A stretch of DNA of 55,392 bases from an uncultured Planctomycetales bacterium (GCA_903926465.1 CAIYJE010000159.1:1-55392), one strand, 5' to 3'. Counted from the stretch's first letter, positions 8,757 to 17,467 are shown. The notes: a model not told the origin generated them from the letters alone. Numbers and translations are program-made.

Positions 8757-9692
8757 TTACTCCCGGTAGGAAGGAGCAGGGGGGCCGCCGCCTGCCGGAC
8801 CGTTGAGCAGCGAGGCCAGGATCTCGCTGGTAATCGTGAGATTGCCCACCTTTCCGGCGTTCTGGCCCATTTCATTGAGCGCAAGTGCCAACAGGGCCCG
8901 GGAATCAAACGACTTGTAAACCGCAAGCTGGGCTTCTCGAGCCCGGGCCTGATAGGCCGACTCTTTCTCAAGCGCCTGGCCCCGGCTCTCCGCCTCTTGC
9001 AAGGCGTTCTGACCCTGCAAATCGATCAACGCCCGGCGCTGCTGCTCCAGGGCCACCTCGGTGCTCAGTTCGTTTTCCCGGATCTTCCGCTCGTCTTCCA
9101 CGGCGGCGGCCCGCCGCGCCGAGGTGGCCTCATCGGCCTTCCTGAGCAGCTCTTCTCGATAGCTCGCCTCAAGCGCCCGGGCCACTTCAGGCGTGGGTCG
9201 GGCCGAGGTCACGAACACGCTCATCAGCTCCACGCCCAGCGGCTCCAGCAGGGCGGCGTCACGCACCCGCCGCTCAACCTCGCCGGCAATTTGCTCGTAC
9301 TCGTCCAGCACCCCTTCCAGCGAGCGGGTCCGGAGGCAGTTCCGGGTCTCCATCTGGATGATGTTGGTGATGCGCTGGGCCAGTTTGTCCAGATCGTCGG
9401 AAATCGGTTGTCGGCTGCGGGGATCAATCGTCAGGTTCAGAAGTTCGGCCGTGCGTTTGGGCTCTTTGATCCGGTACGTGAACTGCCCCTGGATGACCAT
9501 TGCCTGGAAATTGCTGGTGACCTCATTGAAAACGAAGTTCACGTCTACGCTGGAGGTAGGCACAGCCACGATTTGGGTTCGATGCTTGAGGTAGAAGAAA
9601 GCCTGGCCAAGCCCTTCAGAAACCACCTTGCCGCCAGAGAACTTGATGATGTACTCGGTGGGAAGACCCTTGAAATAGCCAATGTCGAGCAT
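8757..9692 (-). CDS. SPFH/Band 7 domain protein
   Basis: 311 residues. The N-terminal 180 residues form an SPFH (prohibitin/flotillin-like) domain: IVAVPTSSVDVNF, FTYRIKEP and the helix leading to LGVELMSVFVTS. Residues about 185-260 are a charged Ala/Glu/Arg-rich coiled coil (DEATSARRAAAVEDERKI), the oligomerisation region of this family. No N-terminal transmembrane helix is evident, so it probably binds membranes peripherally or through a partner. It is first in a compact minus-strand run with the NAD kinase-like gene and truD. The role is unknown; membrane microdomain scaffolding is the family theme. Confidence 0.88.
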   Translation of the reverse strand: MLDIGYFKGLPTEYIIKFSGGKVVSEGLGQAFFYLKHRTQIVAVPTSSVDVNFVFNEVTSNFQAMVIQGQFTYRIKEPKRTAELLNLTIDPRSRQPISDDLDKLAQRITNIIQMETRNCLRTRSLEGVLDEYEQIAGEVERRVRDAALLEPLGVELMSVFVTSARPTPEVARALEASYREELLRKADEATSARRAAAVEDERKIRENELSTEVALEQQRRALIDLQGQNALQEAESRGQALEKESAYQARAREAQLAVYKSFDSRALLALALNEMGQNAGKVGNLTITSEILASLLNGPAGGGPPAPSYRE

Positions 9693-9874
9693 GGCATGAT
9701 CGACCTGGGTCGACTCCTGAATGGGAAGTCCGGGCCATCCCGAGGGCCCTGAAACGTGGATCTTGATTCACCTTATTCTACCCAACCTGGCCCATCCGTC
9801 ACGCACGCGGTTCAAGCCGTGCTCGCGAAAAGCGACGCCATTCCCTAGAATTCAACAATGCCAGGAGCACATTC

Positions 9875-10636
9875 ATGAATCAACGGTTCCCAGACCTCCC
9901 GATCTTGTCTCGCGAAGAGGTCCAGCGCTCGGAACAAGCGGCTCGCCTGACCCAGACCGAGAAATACGGCGGGCTTTACTACCTGGGCATTGGCGGCCTG
10001 TTTGTGGTGCTGGGCCTGCTGGGCTGGTTCGGCTGGAGCGTATGGTCGCTAAGACCAGTCTGGTCGGCCGTGTATGCGCTAAACGACCCCCAGCGGCCTG
10101 ACCAAGAGCGAATTGAGGCCGCCAACCGCCTGGCGGAAAACCCGGACGTTACGCCCCGGCAACTCTGGGACCTGGCCCTGAACCGGTCGGTGCCACCGCT
10201 GGCCCGGTACCGGCTGGCGACCACGCTTGATGAACGGGCCCTTGACCCAGACGCCAGTGCCTACGCGCTGGCCGTGGCCCGGAGCGAAGGCTGGCCAGAC
10301 TGGCTTCGCCTGGCCCTGGTCCGACCGCTGGCCTATGGCGCAGAGCGCTGGGCTCTGCCGCAAGCACCGCTGGCAGAACTCCGCACACATGCTGAACCGG
10401 CCATCCAGGCCTGGGCCGCATACTGCCAGGCCGTCAGCCGCAAGGATGAGGAAGCGGGCCCCGCCCTGACCGAACTGGCCAGGGCCCCCAGCGCGGCCGG
10501 CGCAGTGGCATTGGCTCTGGAAAAGGCACTCCACTTACCGGCCAGTTCGCCTGAGCGAAGGAACGCCTTGGACGAAGCCACAGCTCTGGGGAGAAAATTG
10601 CCCACGGTGGAAGCGCTGGGCCCATTGCAGGAATAA
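9875..10636 (+). CDS. Single-pass membrane protein with an alpha-helical repeat region
   Basis: 253 residues from an ATG preceded by AGGAG seven bases upstream. A single transmembrane helix at about residues 36-60 (YYLGIGGLFVVLGLLGWFGW) follows a short cytoplasmic N-terminus. The rest is an Ala/Leu/Arg-rich helical region with repeated patterns such as RIEAANRLAENPDVTPRQLWDL, resembling HEAT- or TPR-like hairpins without a clean consensus. It is divergently oriented from the SPFH operon with a 182-nt shared upstream region. I recognise no family. Confidence 0.75.
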   Translation: MNQRFPDLPILSREEVQRSEQAARLTQTEKYGGLYYLGIGGLFVVLGLLGWFGWSVWSLRPVWSAVYALNDPQRPDQERIEAANRLAENPDVTPRQLWDLALNRSVPPLARYRLATTLDERALDPDASAYALAVARSEGWPDWLRLALVRPLAYGAERWALPQAPLAELRTHAEPAIQAWAAYCQAVSRKDEEAGPALTELARAPSAAGAVALALEKALHLPASSPERRNALDEATALGRKLPTVEALGPLQE

Positions 10637-10640
10637 GACT

Positions 10641-10720
10641 CGTTCGGAATCACCACAGGCCGCGCAACTCATCTGGAACTCGTGAGTTGCACAGCGGGTT
10701 ACCCGGGTTCCACCCGAACG
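10641..10720. other. Multi-stem structured element
   Basis: An outer stem CGTTCGG (10641-10647) / CCGAACG (10714-10720) encloses a perfect 7-bp hairpin GCAACTC (10664-10670) / GAGTTGC (10684-10690) and a CGGG-tta-CCCG hairpin (10695-10705). It starts 5 nt after a stop codon. It does not fold as a tRNA, because no 5-bp T-stem can be formed. It may be a 3'-UTR structure, a small RNA or a palindromic mobile remnant. The rest of the gap to 10829 shows nothing clear. Confidence 0.5.
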
Positions 10721-10829
10721 AATAGCGGCTTACGATGGGATTGCCCAGGCCCCCAAAGAGACAGCCAATTGCGGCCGTCCCACGTGTCCAACTCAATTGT
10801 GAACCGCTCAAGAAAACGTGAGCTGAACC

Positions 10830-11285
10830 ATGCTGAACCGCCGCCAATACCTGATGACCGTTGCACTGCTCGCTGGCATGTCTGGTAATTCACAGTCACT
10901 CATGCTGGATGATTCGCGTGATCTCCAGGGGAGCTGGGAAATTATCAGCCTGGAAACCAACGGAGAAAAAAAGGCAGCCGCTGAGCAAGATCTGATCTCG
11001 CTCATCGTCGAAGGTGACCAGATGTGGGGAGTGAAGGCCGGCGGACCGGACCCCAAAGTCAAATTTCGGCTCGATCCCAGCAAGACACCCAAAGGGCTCG
11101 ATCTCACAATTCAGGAAGGACAAGACCAAGGGAAGGTGGTGCTTGGTATCTATGACCTTCAAGGAGACGACCTCCGACTTTGCATCAATATCTTTGGTGA
11201 AGCCTCACGTCGGCCCAGCGAGTTCAAGACTCAAGAGCGTGATGGCATTGGCTTTGTCACACTCAAACGTATGAAGGCGAAGTGA
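10830..11285 (+). CDS. TIGR03067-family exported protein
   Basis: 151 residues. An N-terminal export-like segment (RRQYLMTVALLAGMSG) is followed by DLQGSWEIISLETNGEK, the characteristic opening of the planctomycete TIGR03067 (lipocalin-like) domain. The domain continues with FRLDPSKTPKGLDLTI, GIYDLQGDDLRLCIN and a final FVTLKR strand. The domain is of unknown function and is greatly expanded in planctomycetes. Length is normal for a single-domain member. It stands alone between a structured element and a DUF4058 gene. Confidence 0.92.
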   Translation: MLNRRQYLMTVALLAGMSGNSQSLMLDDSRDLQGSWEIISLETNGEKKAAAEQDLISLIVEGDQMWGVKAGGPDPKVKFRLDPSKTPKGLDLTIQEGQDQGKVVLGIYDLQGDDLRLCINIFGEASRRPSEFKTQERDGIGFVTLKRMKAK

Positions 11286-11431
11286 GCAACCGCCAGCCAA
11301 TCAGCCAGGCTGAACCTGCGGAACAGAAAAGTTGAACTGGACCGCGAGTGCGAATCTCAGGCGATCCCAGGCTCAACGACTTTAGAAACGGCGGGCGAAC
11401 TTCTTCAATTTCTTGCTCAGGAGGCGGCTTG

Positions 11432-12247
11432 GTGCCCTCACCTTTCCCCGGAATGGACCCGTTCCTGGAGCATCCAGCCGTCTTCCTTGGTCTCCATAAT
11501 TGGTTCATCGCCATCCTTGGCGAGGTTTTACAGGCAGCGCTGCCGGCTCCTTACTTCGCTGAGATTGGCGAGCGGGTCTGGATCGAAGTTTCACAACGGT
11601 TCATTGAGCCAGACACAAGCATTCTGCAACGCGAGCCAGACCAAGGTGGGGCGGGGAGATTGGTTACAACAACGACCACGGCGAATACCCGTTCCCGGCC
11701 GGTCGTGGTCACCGTCCCGCACGACGAGCGTCACGAACCGTTTCTGGAGATTCGAGTGGCAGGCGAGAATGCCGATCGCCTGGTGACCGCCATCGAATTG
11801 CTCAGCCCAAGCCACAAAACTCCCGGTGAACGGGGACGAGAACTCTATTTGCGGAAACAGCGTGAGTTGCTCGGGAGCGTCACGGATCTGGTTGAAATTG
11901 ACCTGCTTCGAGGCGGGATTCATACCACCGAGGTTCCGCTCGATCGACTATCGTTACAGGTTCACGCTTTTGACTACTACGTCTCAATCCACCGTGCTGA
12001 CCGGTTTGAAGATTTCTTGGTCTACCCTGTTCGCCTCGCAGAACAACTGCCGGAGATCACAATCCCCTTACTATCGAAAGATGCAGATGCTCTGATCGAT
12101 CTCCAGGCCGTTTTTGACCGGGCCTATGACACTGGCCCTTATCGCAAACGCATCCGCTATCAAGAAACCAGCCCGGTTCCGCCCCTCAGCCCCGAACAAC
12201 GGCAATGGGCCGAACAAATCCTCCACGCAGAGGCTCGGAACGGCTGA
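11432..12247 (+). CDS. DUF4058 family protein
   Basis: 271 residues from a GTG at 11432. This start is preferred because AGGAGG lies seven bases upstream and the protein then begins with PSPFPGMDPFLE, the exact N-terminal signature of DUF4058. Other family features are HNWFIAILGEVLQAALP, the ERVWIEVS segment and IELLSPSHKTPGERG. The fold and function are not known; related domains sometimes resemble nucleases, but no catalytic set is obvious here. There is no signal peptide, so it is probably cytosolic. Confidence 0.92.
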   Translation: MPSPFPGMDPFLEHPAVFLGLHNWFIAILGEVLQAALPAPYFAEIGERVWIEVSQRFIEPDTSILQREPDQGGAGRLVTTTTTANTRSRPVVVTVPHDERHEPFLEIRVAGENADRLVTAIELLSPSHKTPGERGRELYLRKQRELLGSVTDLVEIDLLRGGIHTTEVPLDRLSLQVHAFDYYVSIHRADRFEDFLVYPVRLAEQLPEITIPLLSKDADALIDLQAVFDRAYDTGPYRKRIRYQETSPVPPLSPEQRQWAEQILHAEARNG

Positions 12248-12311
12248 TCATCCCTACTCGCTGCCGCCACAGCGTCCGCCGCAGGACCTGACGGTAACCT
12301 TGGATCCAGCC

Positions 12312-13061
12312 ATGCAAACAACGGCTTCCGCCGGTTTTCCTGTTCGCCTGAGCACGCTGGCCTTTTGGGTAGCTGCCTGCGCGGTGGGTTTTGCATTTTA
12401 TGCGCGGTTGACTCCACGGTTACAGCCTGAATTTCGCGTCTTGGGCATGGTCTATAACCTCGTCATGGCGCTGGCGATGGGAACCACGCTGACTGGTCTG
12501 GCGGCGCTGCAACGCAGGAACGCGCAAGGCGATCTCTTGGCTTTCACTGCTCCAGGCCATTGGCTACTGGCTCTGGGCGGTGCAGCGGTATTTATTGATG
12601 TTTTGTTCGCCACGGTTCTACCATCTGGGGACTTGAGCCGGGGCAGCGAAGCCTACTGGCTGATCTTCAGTGTCGCGCACGCACCGTTTCTGGACGCCCT
12701 GACCCATCAGGCCACCACCTGGGGCCTGGGAATGGTGGCTGCCGCCGTATTTCTCTATCTCGCCTGGAATTCCCTCTCCTGGCTCTGGCGCGGGGTGTTC
12801 GCTAGCTTCATTCTGGGGGCGGCAATCTTCCCGATCACGGCAACCACGGCGCTCCTGGGCGGTTCAACAGCCCAAATCGCCTGGTGCCACCGGCTGCCAC
12901 ATTTATACGCCGGCTTGATGCTTGCCTGGCTGATTTTGTTACTGGTAACGGCGGCTTTGAGCCACCGCCGCCAGCCAGGAGATATTTTCCACTGGCTGGG
13001 GGTGGTGGCGTGTGTGGTGGTTGCAGCGATGCAGCTTGCAACCTACAAGGCGTTTTTCTGA
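12312..13061 (+). CDS. Polytopic membrane protein, unknown function
   Basis: 249 residues from the ATG at 12312, with seven or so hydrophobic helices (for example LAFWVAACAVGFAFYARL, WLLALGGAAVFIDVLF and LYAGLMLAWLILLLVTAAL). Codons before this ATG read as non-coding and overlap the DUF4058 end. There are no cofactor ligands in a conserved pattern beyond scattered His near the helix ends. It sits 64 nt downstream of DUF4058 on the same strand and converges with cinA. No family recognised. Confidence 0.7.
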   Translation: MQTTASAGFPVRLSTLAFWVAACAVGFAFYARLTPRLQPEFRVLGMVYNLVMALAMGTTLTGLAALQRRNAQGDLLAFTAPGHWLLALGGAAVFIDVLFATVLPSGDLSRGSEAYWLIFSVAHAPFLDALTHQATTWGLGMVAAAVFLYLAWNSLSWLWRGVFASFILGAAIFPITATTALLGGSTAQIAWCHRLPHLYAGLMLAWLILLLVTAALSHRRQPGDIFHWLGVVACVVVAAMQLATYKAFF

Positions 13062-13111
13062 AGCGGCCAACCCAGGTCCGTTGGCCCAGCCGCAATCCCT
13101 GGATCGGGGGC

Positions 13112-14365
13112 TTATACCCCATCCGACTTCAGGATCAGCCGCGCCCAGTTCATGGCATGCTTGGCTGCCCGGCTACGAATGATTTTGCGCGGCTGTTCCT
13201 GGCCGAGCAAGAGCCGGCGATGCGCGACCAGTTTCTGGTTGGCCAGAGCCACGTAAACCAGGCCCACCGGTTTCTCGGGCGTGCCGCCATCGGGGCCGGC
13301 GATCCCGGTAATCCCAATGCCCAGGCTGGCGCCAAAGCGATCGCGAGCCCCCACGGCCAGCGCCTCGGCCACTTCCGCGGAAACCGCGCCATGCTGCTCA
13401 ATCAATTGCGACGGCACCCCCACCAGATCGATCTTCGCCTGGTTGCCGTAACAGACCACTCCGCCCAGAAAAACCTGGCTCACGCCCGGGTAATCGGTCA
13501 AGCGCTGGGCGACCAGGCCGCCGGTGCAGCTTTCGGCCACGGCCAGGGTGGCCTGGTGCTTCTGGAGTTCCAGGATCAGGGCCTGAACCACATCCACGTC
13601 CCCTTCGCCCAGAATCAGGTCGCCAAACCGCTCGTAGATCAGGCGGGCGGTGGGCTCGGTGGCGGCCCAGGCGTCGGCTTCGGTGGCCCCTTCAGCGGAA
13701 ATCCTGAAGCTGATGGTGGCGTCACTGGCGGTAATGCCAACCTCGGGCTCGCGGCCCCTCGCCGTGAGGTCGAGCGCATCAGCCTCAATCTCGGATTCAC
13801 CCCGGCCAAACATGTTGATTACCCGGTAGCAACGAACCGATCCCAGCTTGCCAGACTCGCGCAAGCGAGGAATCAACTGTTCCTCGACCATCACCTTCAT
13901 CTCACTGGGAACGCCGGGCATCGCGGCGAACAGCACCCCCTCAAACTCAAACCACACGCCAGGGGCCGTGCCGGTCCGGTTCGGAAGCGGCCGGGCCCCG
14001 TCAGGCAACAGGGCCTGCACCCGGTTGCGGGGCGCCATTTCACGGTTCCGACGCTCAAAGAAAGCGGTCAGAGCCTGCAGGCACTCCTCGTTCTCAATCA
14101 ACGGCACGCCCGCCATGGTTGCCAGGGCCTCACGCGTGAGGTCGTCCTGGGTGGGGCCCAGGCCACCACTGATGATCACAAGCTGGGCTCGCGATCTGGC
14201 CATCCGGAGCGCATCGACGTTCTCACCCATGTCATCGGCCAGGGTCGTATGAAACCGGACCTCCACCCCCACCTCGCCCAGCCGCTGGCTGAGCCACTGG
14301 CTGTTGGTGTCCAGTTTCTGGCCGCTCGTCAATTCGCTGCCAATTGCAATCACTTCAGCTTTCAT
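13112..14365 (-). CDS. cinA: CinA-like protein (competence/damage-inducible, NMN deamidase)
   Basis: 417 residues with the two-domain CinA layout. Residues 1-170 are a MoCF/MogA-like domain: EVIAIGSELTSGQKLDTNS, IISGGLGPTQDDLTREA and MPGVPSEMK (ADP-ribose pyrophosphatase half). Residues about 255-417 are the C-terminal nicotinamide-nucleotide amidase: TLAVAESCTGGLVAQRLTD with its catalytic serine region, and GITGIAGPDGGTPEKPVG. The family recycles pyridine nucleotides. The ATG at 14365 starts exactly at the family N-terminus (MKAEVIAIG), so the 108 codons upstream are not used. The gene is divergent from the HNH nuclease. Confidence 0.96.
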   Translation of the reverse strand: MKAEVIAIGSELTSGQKLDTNSQWLSQRLGEVGVEVRFHTTLADDMGENVDALRMARSRAQLVIISGGLGPTQDDLTREALATMAGVPLIENEECLQALTAFFERRNREMAPRNRVQALLPDGARPLPNRTGTAPGVWFEFEGVLFAAMPGVPSEMKVMVEEQLIPRLRESGKLGSVRCYRVINMFGRGESEIEADALDLTARGREPEVGITASDATISFRISAEGATEADAWAATEPTARLIYERFGDLILGEGDVDVVQALILELQKHQATLAVAESCTGGLVAQRLTDYPGVSQVFLGGVVCYGNQAKIDLVGVPSQLIEQHGAVSAEVAEALAVGARDRFGASLGIGITGIAGPDGGTPEKPVGLVYVALANQKLVAHRRLLLGQEQPRKIIRSRAAKHAMNWARLILKSDGV

Positions 14366-14624
14366 CGTGCGAACCCTACCCCCCGCCAGCGGTGTCTGCT
14401 TGCCTACAGTGCCACCATGGTAACCAGAGTGGTCACTCTCGGCGAACCTGAACCCGCTCCAAGCTCGCCCAGCGTGCCTCTGGCCGGGTTCACGCCTGGC
14501 AACCCGAACCCACCAAACCAACTCCCTTTTGTACAGCAATGTTTCGCCAAGCCGGACGCTTGTGGTGTAATGGGGAGCCAGGAAGAGCTCACGCCCGAGT
14601 TTCTCAACGGGAGGTTTCGTCCTG

Positions 14625-15224
14625 ATGTCAGCCGCATCTGTCCTGGAACGTCCGACTCTTGTTTTGAACAGGAACTGGCAGCCAGTCAACGTGGCACCTG
14701 TCGCCCGAGCACTTGTTATGCTCTGGAACGAGGCCGCCCGAGTTGTTGACCCCGACGATTTCCGCCTCTACACCTGGAACGACTGGTCGCAACTGCGGCC
14801 CAGAGAAGGAGAGCTCTTTCTCCAGGCCGTCACCTTCCGGATGCGGGTTCCCGAGGTGCTGACCCTTAACCACTATGAGCGGCCCCGGGAAACGGCGGTC
14901 ACCTTCAGCCGGCGCAACATCTACAAGCGTGACCATGCCACGTGTCAGTACTGCGGCAAGCGCCCCGGCAGCCCAGAACTGACCATAGACCACGTTCTTC
15001 CCAGAGCCCAGGGCGGACTTTCTCGGTGGGATAACTGCGTGCTTGCCTGCGTGACCTGCAATTCCAGGAAGGCGAACCGAACCCCGGAACAGGCCGGCAT
15101 GAAGCTGGCACGCAAACCGTTCAGGCCAAGCTGGAAGCCGCTTTACGCCGCCAGCGGACTGCGGATTGAAAGCTGGTCCAAGTTCCTCAGTGAGGCTTAC
15201 TGGAACGTAACCCTGGAAGAGTGA
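14625..15224 (+). CDS. HNH endonuclease family protein
   Basis: 199 residues from an ATG with GGGAGG ten bases upstream. The core is NIYKRDHATCQYCGKRP followed by TIDHVLPRAQGGL and DNCVLACVTCNSRKANRTP: two Cys pairs that bind structural zinc, the DHV histidine as catalytic base, and the asparagine and later residues of the HNH fold. The N-terminal half (LVLNRNWQPVNV) is the conserved extension of a widespread chromosomal HNH group of unknown role. There is no toxin, phage or intron context. It is probably a housekeeping DNA-processing enzyme. Confidence 0.93.
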   Translation: MSAASVLERPTLVLNRNWQPVNVAPVARALVMLWNEAARVVDPDDFRLYTWNDWSQLRPREGELFLQAVTFRMRVPEVLTLNHYERPRETAVTFSRRNIYKRDHATCQYCGKRPGSPELTIDHVLPRAQGGLSRWDNCVLACVTCNSRKANRTPEQAGMKLARKPFRPSWKPLYAASGLRIESWSKFLSEAYWNVTLEE

Positions 15225-15239
15225 GCCACGGCAGAGACA

Positions 15240-15266
15240 AAGCACGGCCAGGCGCGGGCCGTGCTT
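15240..15266 (+). terminator. Hairpin terminator after the HNH gene
   Basis: AAGCACGGCC (15240-15249) pairs with GGCCGTGCTT (15257-15266) over ten base pairs with a 7-nt loop, followed by TCCCCTGTTT. The T-tract is weak. Confidence 0.6.
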
Positions 15267-15345
15267 CCCCTGTTTCCGCCGGCCGAATTCCAAGGTTTCC
15301 TGACCGTTTCTTCAAATCTTCATAGATTGCAGCGATCCTCTTCCC

Positions 15346-16317
15346 ATGCGTTACCTTGTGACTGGCGGTGCGGGCTTTATTGGTAGTCACCTGTGCGAAC
15401 GGCTGCTCGATGACGGCCACAGCGTGGTGGCGCTCGACGACCTGAGTACCGGTCGGTTCGAGAACGTGGCACACCTTGAACAGCGCACCGGCTTCGACCT
15501 GATTGTGGCCAGCGTGTGCGATACCAGCGTGGTCGAAAAGTGCGTGATTGATTCCCAGGCCGTCTACCACCTTGCCAGCGCGGTTGGCGTTCGCCTGGTG
15601 GTTGAACAACCGGTTCGCACCATTGAGACCATTGTCAACGGCACCGACACCGTCCTGAAATCGTGCGCACGGTACCGGCGGCCAATCCTGCTGACCTCCA
15701 CCAGCGAGGTCTACGGCAAGGGAACGCGCATTCCATTTGCCGAGGGGGATGACTGCCTGATGGGCCCCACCACCACCAGGCGGTGGGCCTACGCCTGCGC
15801 CAAGGCGCTCGATGAGTTTCTGGCGCTGGCCCACTGGCACGAATCTCGGTTGCCCATTGTGGTGGCCCGCCTGTTCAATACCGTGGGGCCACGCCAGACC
15901 GGGCGGTACGGCATGGTGATCCCCCGGTTCGTCCAGCAGGGGCTGGCCGGCGAACCGATCACGGTTTACGGAGACGGTAGCCAGAGCCGCTGCTTCACCC
16001 ATGTGGCCGATGTGGTGGGGGCCCTGGTGGCGCTGATGCAACATCCGGAAGCACGCGGCCAGGTGTTCAACATCGGCAACGATGAAGAGATCTCCATGCT
16101 TCAACTGGCCGAACGGGTCCAGGCCGTGACCGGCAACAAAAGCGAGATCCGCATGGTCCCCTTCAGCGAAGCGTACACCGCCGGGTTTGAAGACATGCAA
16201 CGCCGGGTTCCAGACCTGACCAAAATTCACAAGCTGATCGGCTATACCCCCAAATACCGGCTCGAACAGATTCTTGCCGACGTCATCACCGAGCAAGCCG
16301 CCAGCCTGACCGGCTAA
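15346..16317 (+). CDS. NAD-dependent nucleotide-sugar epimerase/dehydratase (extended SDR)
   Basis: 323 residues. VTGGAGFIGSHLCERLL (5-21) is the NAD-binding GxxGxxG loop, TSTSEVYG holds the catalytic Ser/Thr region, and YACAK near residue 144 is the YxxxK active site. FNTVGPRQ and YGDGSQSRCFTHVADVV are typical of sugar-nucleotide epimerases and UDP-glucuronate decarboxylases. The substrate is not decidable from sequence. No sugar genes are adjacent, so it may serve glycan synthesis elsewhere, such as the cluster at 0.2-3.9 kb. It converges with selD (18 nt between stops). Confidence 0.93.
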   Translation: MRYLVTGGAGFIGSHLCERLLDDGHSVVALDDLSTGRFENVAHLEQRTGFDLIVASVCDTSVVEKCVIDSQAVYHLASAVGVRLVVEQPVRTIETIVNGTDTVLKSCARYRRPILLTSTSEVYGKGTRIPFAEGDDCLMGPTTTRRWAYACAKALDEFLALAHWHESRLPIVVARLFNTVGPRQTGRYGMVIPRFVQQGLAGEPITVYGDGSQSRCFTHVADVVGALVALMQHPEARGQVFNIGNDEEISMLQLAERVQAVTGNKSEIRMVPFSEAYTAGFEDMQRRVPDLTKIHKLIGYTPKYRLEQILADVITEQAASLTG

Positions 16318-16335
16318 GGCAGCCGGCCTTGGGAA

Positions 16336-17391
16336 TTACCTCAGCACAATCGCCAGTCCGTCCATACGCTCACACACCTCACCCACCACGGCGCAGGCTT
16401 GGGCCTTCCTGAACTTCAGCTCGGCCACCAACCGATCCACATGCGCTGGTGCCACGGCAATGAGCAAGCCGCCTGAGGTCTGGGCGTCAAACGCATATTC
16501 CACCCCCAGGGGATCGGCCGATGGCTCGATCCGCAGCCGGCCTTCAAGCACCGCGCGGTTGCCGGCACTGGCTCGCGTATGAAATGCAGGGACTGCCAGC
16601 GGCTCTGAGCCCTGGATCAAGGGCAGGGCACGGCTATCGAGGCAAATTGTCAGGCCCGAACCGTCGGCCATTTCGGCGGCATGGCCCGCCAGACCAAAGC
16701 CGGTCACGTCGGTTAACGCGTGCGCACCGCCGGCGGCCCGTAACGCATCGCGTCCAACCACATTCAGTTCAATCATGCTGGCCACCGCACTGGCCAGAAC
16801 CTCGGGCGGGCATTGATCTTTTTTGTTGGCCGTGGCCACAAACCCCGTACCCAGCGGCTTGGTTAGCACCAGCAGATCGCCAGGCTGGGCGGTGGCGTTG
16901 GTCAAGAGTTCGGCAGGATCCACCAACCCTGTCACGCTCAGGCCGTACTTCACCTCGGCGTCTCGCACCGAGTGCCCGCCCAGCACCACGGCCCCGGCGG
17001 CCGTCACCCGTTCTGCGCCCCCGCGAAGAATCTCGGCCAGGATCGAAAGATCCAGCTCTTTATCAGGAAACCCAACCAGATTCATGGCCGTGATTGGCCG
17101 GCCGTTCATGGCGTACACGTCTGACAGGGCGTTGGCCGCAGCAATTTGGCCGTAAACGTATGGATCATCCACCAGCGGCGGGAAAAAATCGACCGTTTGC
17201 ACCAGTGCCAAATTGGGCGCAAGGCGATACACCCCGGCGTCGTCCGACGTTTCGGTCGCAACGAGCAGGTTCGGATCGGTGGAACGGGGTGGCAGGCTGC
17301 GCAAAACTTGCGCAATTCCCAAGGGGGAAAGCTTGCCCGCTCAGCCGGCACACGACGCAAAACTGGTCAACCGCCGCTCTCGCCCAGTCAT
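16336..17391 (-). CDS. selD: Selenide, water dikinase SelD, a selenocysteine-containing form
   Basis: SelD makes selenophosphate from selenide and ATP, the selenium donor for selenocysteine and selenouridine. From TTG 17322 the frame encodes 328 residues (TETSDDAGVY, QTVDFFPPLVDDP, GGHSVRD, DVTGFGLAGHAAEMA, AQTSGGLL). Upstream the same frame runs through one TGA (17341-17343) to an ATG at 17391, giving about 351 residues: RLTSFASCAG-U-AGKLSP. The Sec is residue 17 and Lys 20, matching catalytic Cys17 and Lys20 of E. coli SelD; the second Cys of that motif is Gly here. A hairpin follows the TGA by 26 nt (17298-17314). Programs that stop at TGA will call a truncated start at 17322. AGGAG lies about 12 nt before the ATG, which is a long spacing. 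Confidence 0.92.
17298..17314 (-). promoter_or_regulatory. Bacterial SECIS hairpin of selD
   Basis: On the coding strand TGCGCAA pairs perfectly with TTGCGCA around a GTT loop. The loop begins 33 nt after the TGA. This fits the published bacterial SECIS model: a short stem with G among the first two loop bases and loop-to-UGA distance of about 16-37 nt. It would recruit SelB. Basis: stem and spacing seen; role inferred. Confidence 0.75.
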
Positions 17392-17420
17392 CGAATCATG
17401 CTGCTCCTGAAACACAGAAA

Positions 17421-17467
17421 TCCGAGAGCGTTCCACGATCACCGATGATCGCGGCCCAACTCTCGGA
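17421..17467 (-). terminator. Hairpin between the SelW-like gene and selD
   Basis: TCCGAGAG (17421-17428) pairs with CTCTCGGA (17460-17467), and inside it CGATCA (17436-17441) pairs with TGATCG (17446-17451). On the minus strand the outer stem is followed by ATTTCTGTGTTT, so it could be an imperfect rho-independent terminator after the SelW-like gene. It was examined as a tRNA-Sec candidate and rejected: too short, and no T-arm. Confidence 0.5.

Noticed and set aside
9771-9874. Promoter for the gene at 9875
   Set aside because: TTGATT and TATTCT are present but too close together; no proper pair found.
12884-14749. 621-codon open frame on the plus strand
   Set aside because: It is antisense to cinA, which has complete family motifs; the translation has no domain pattern.
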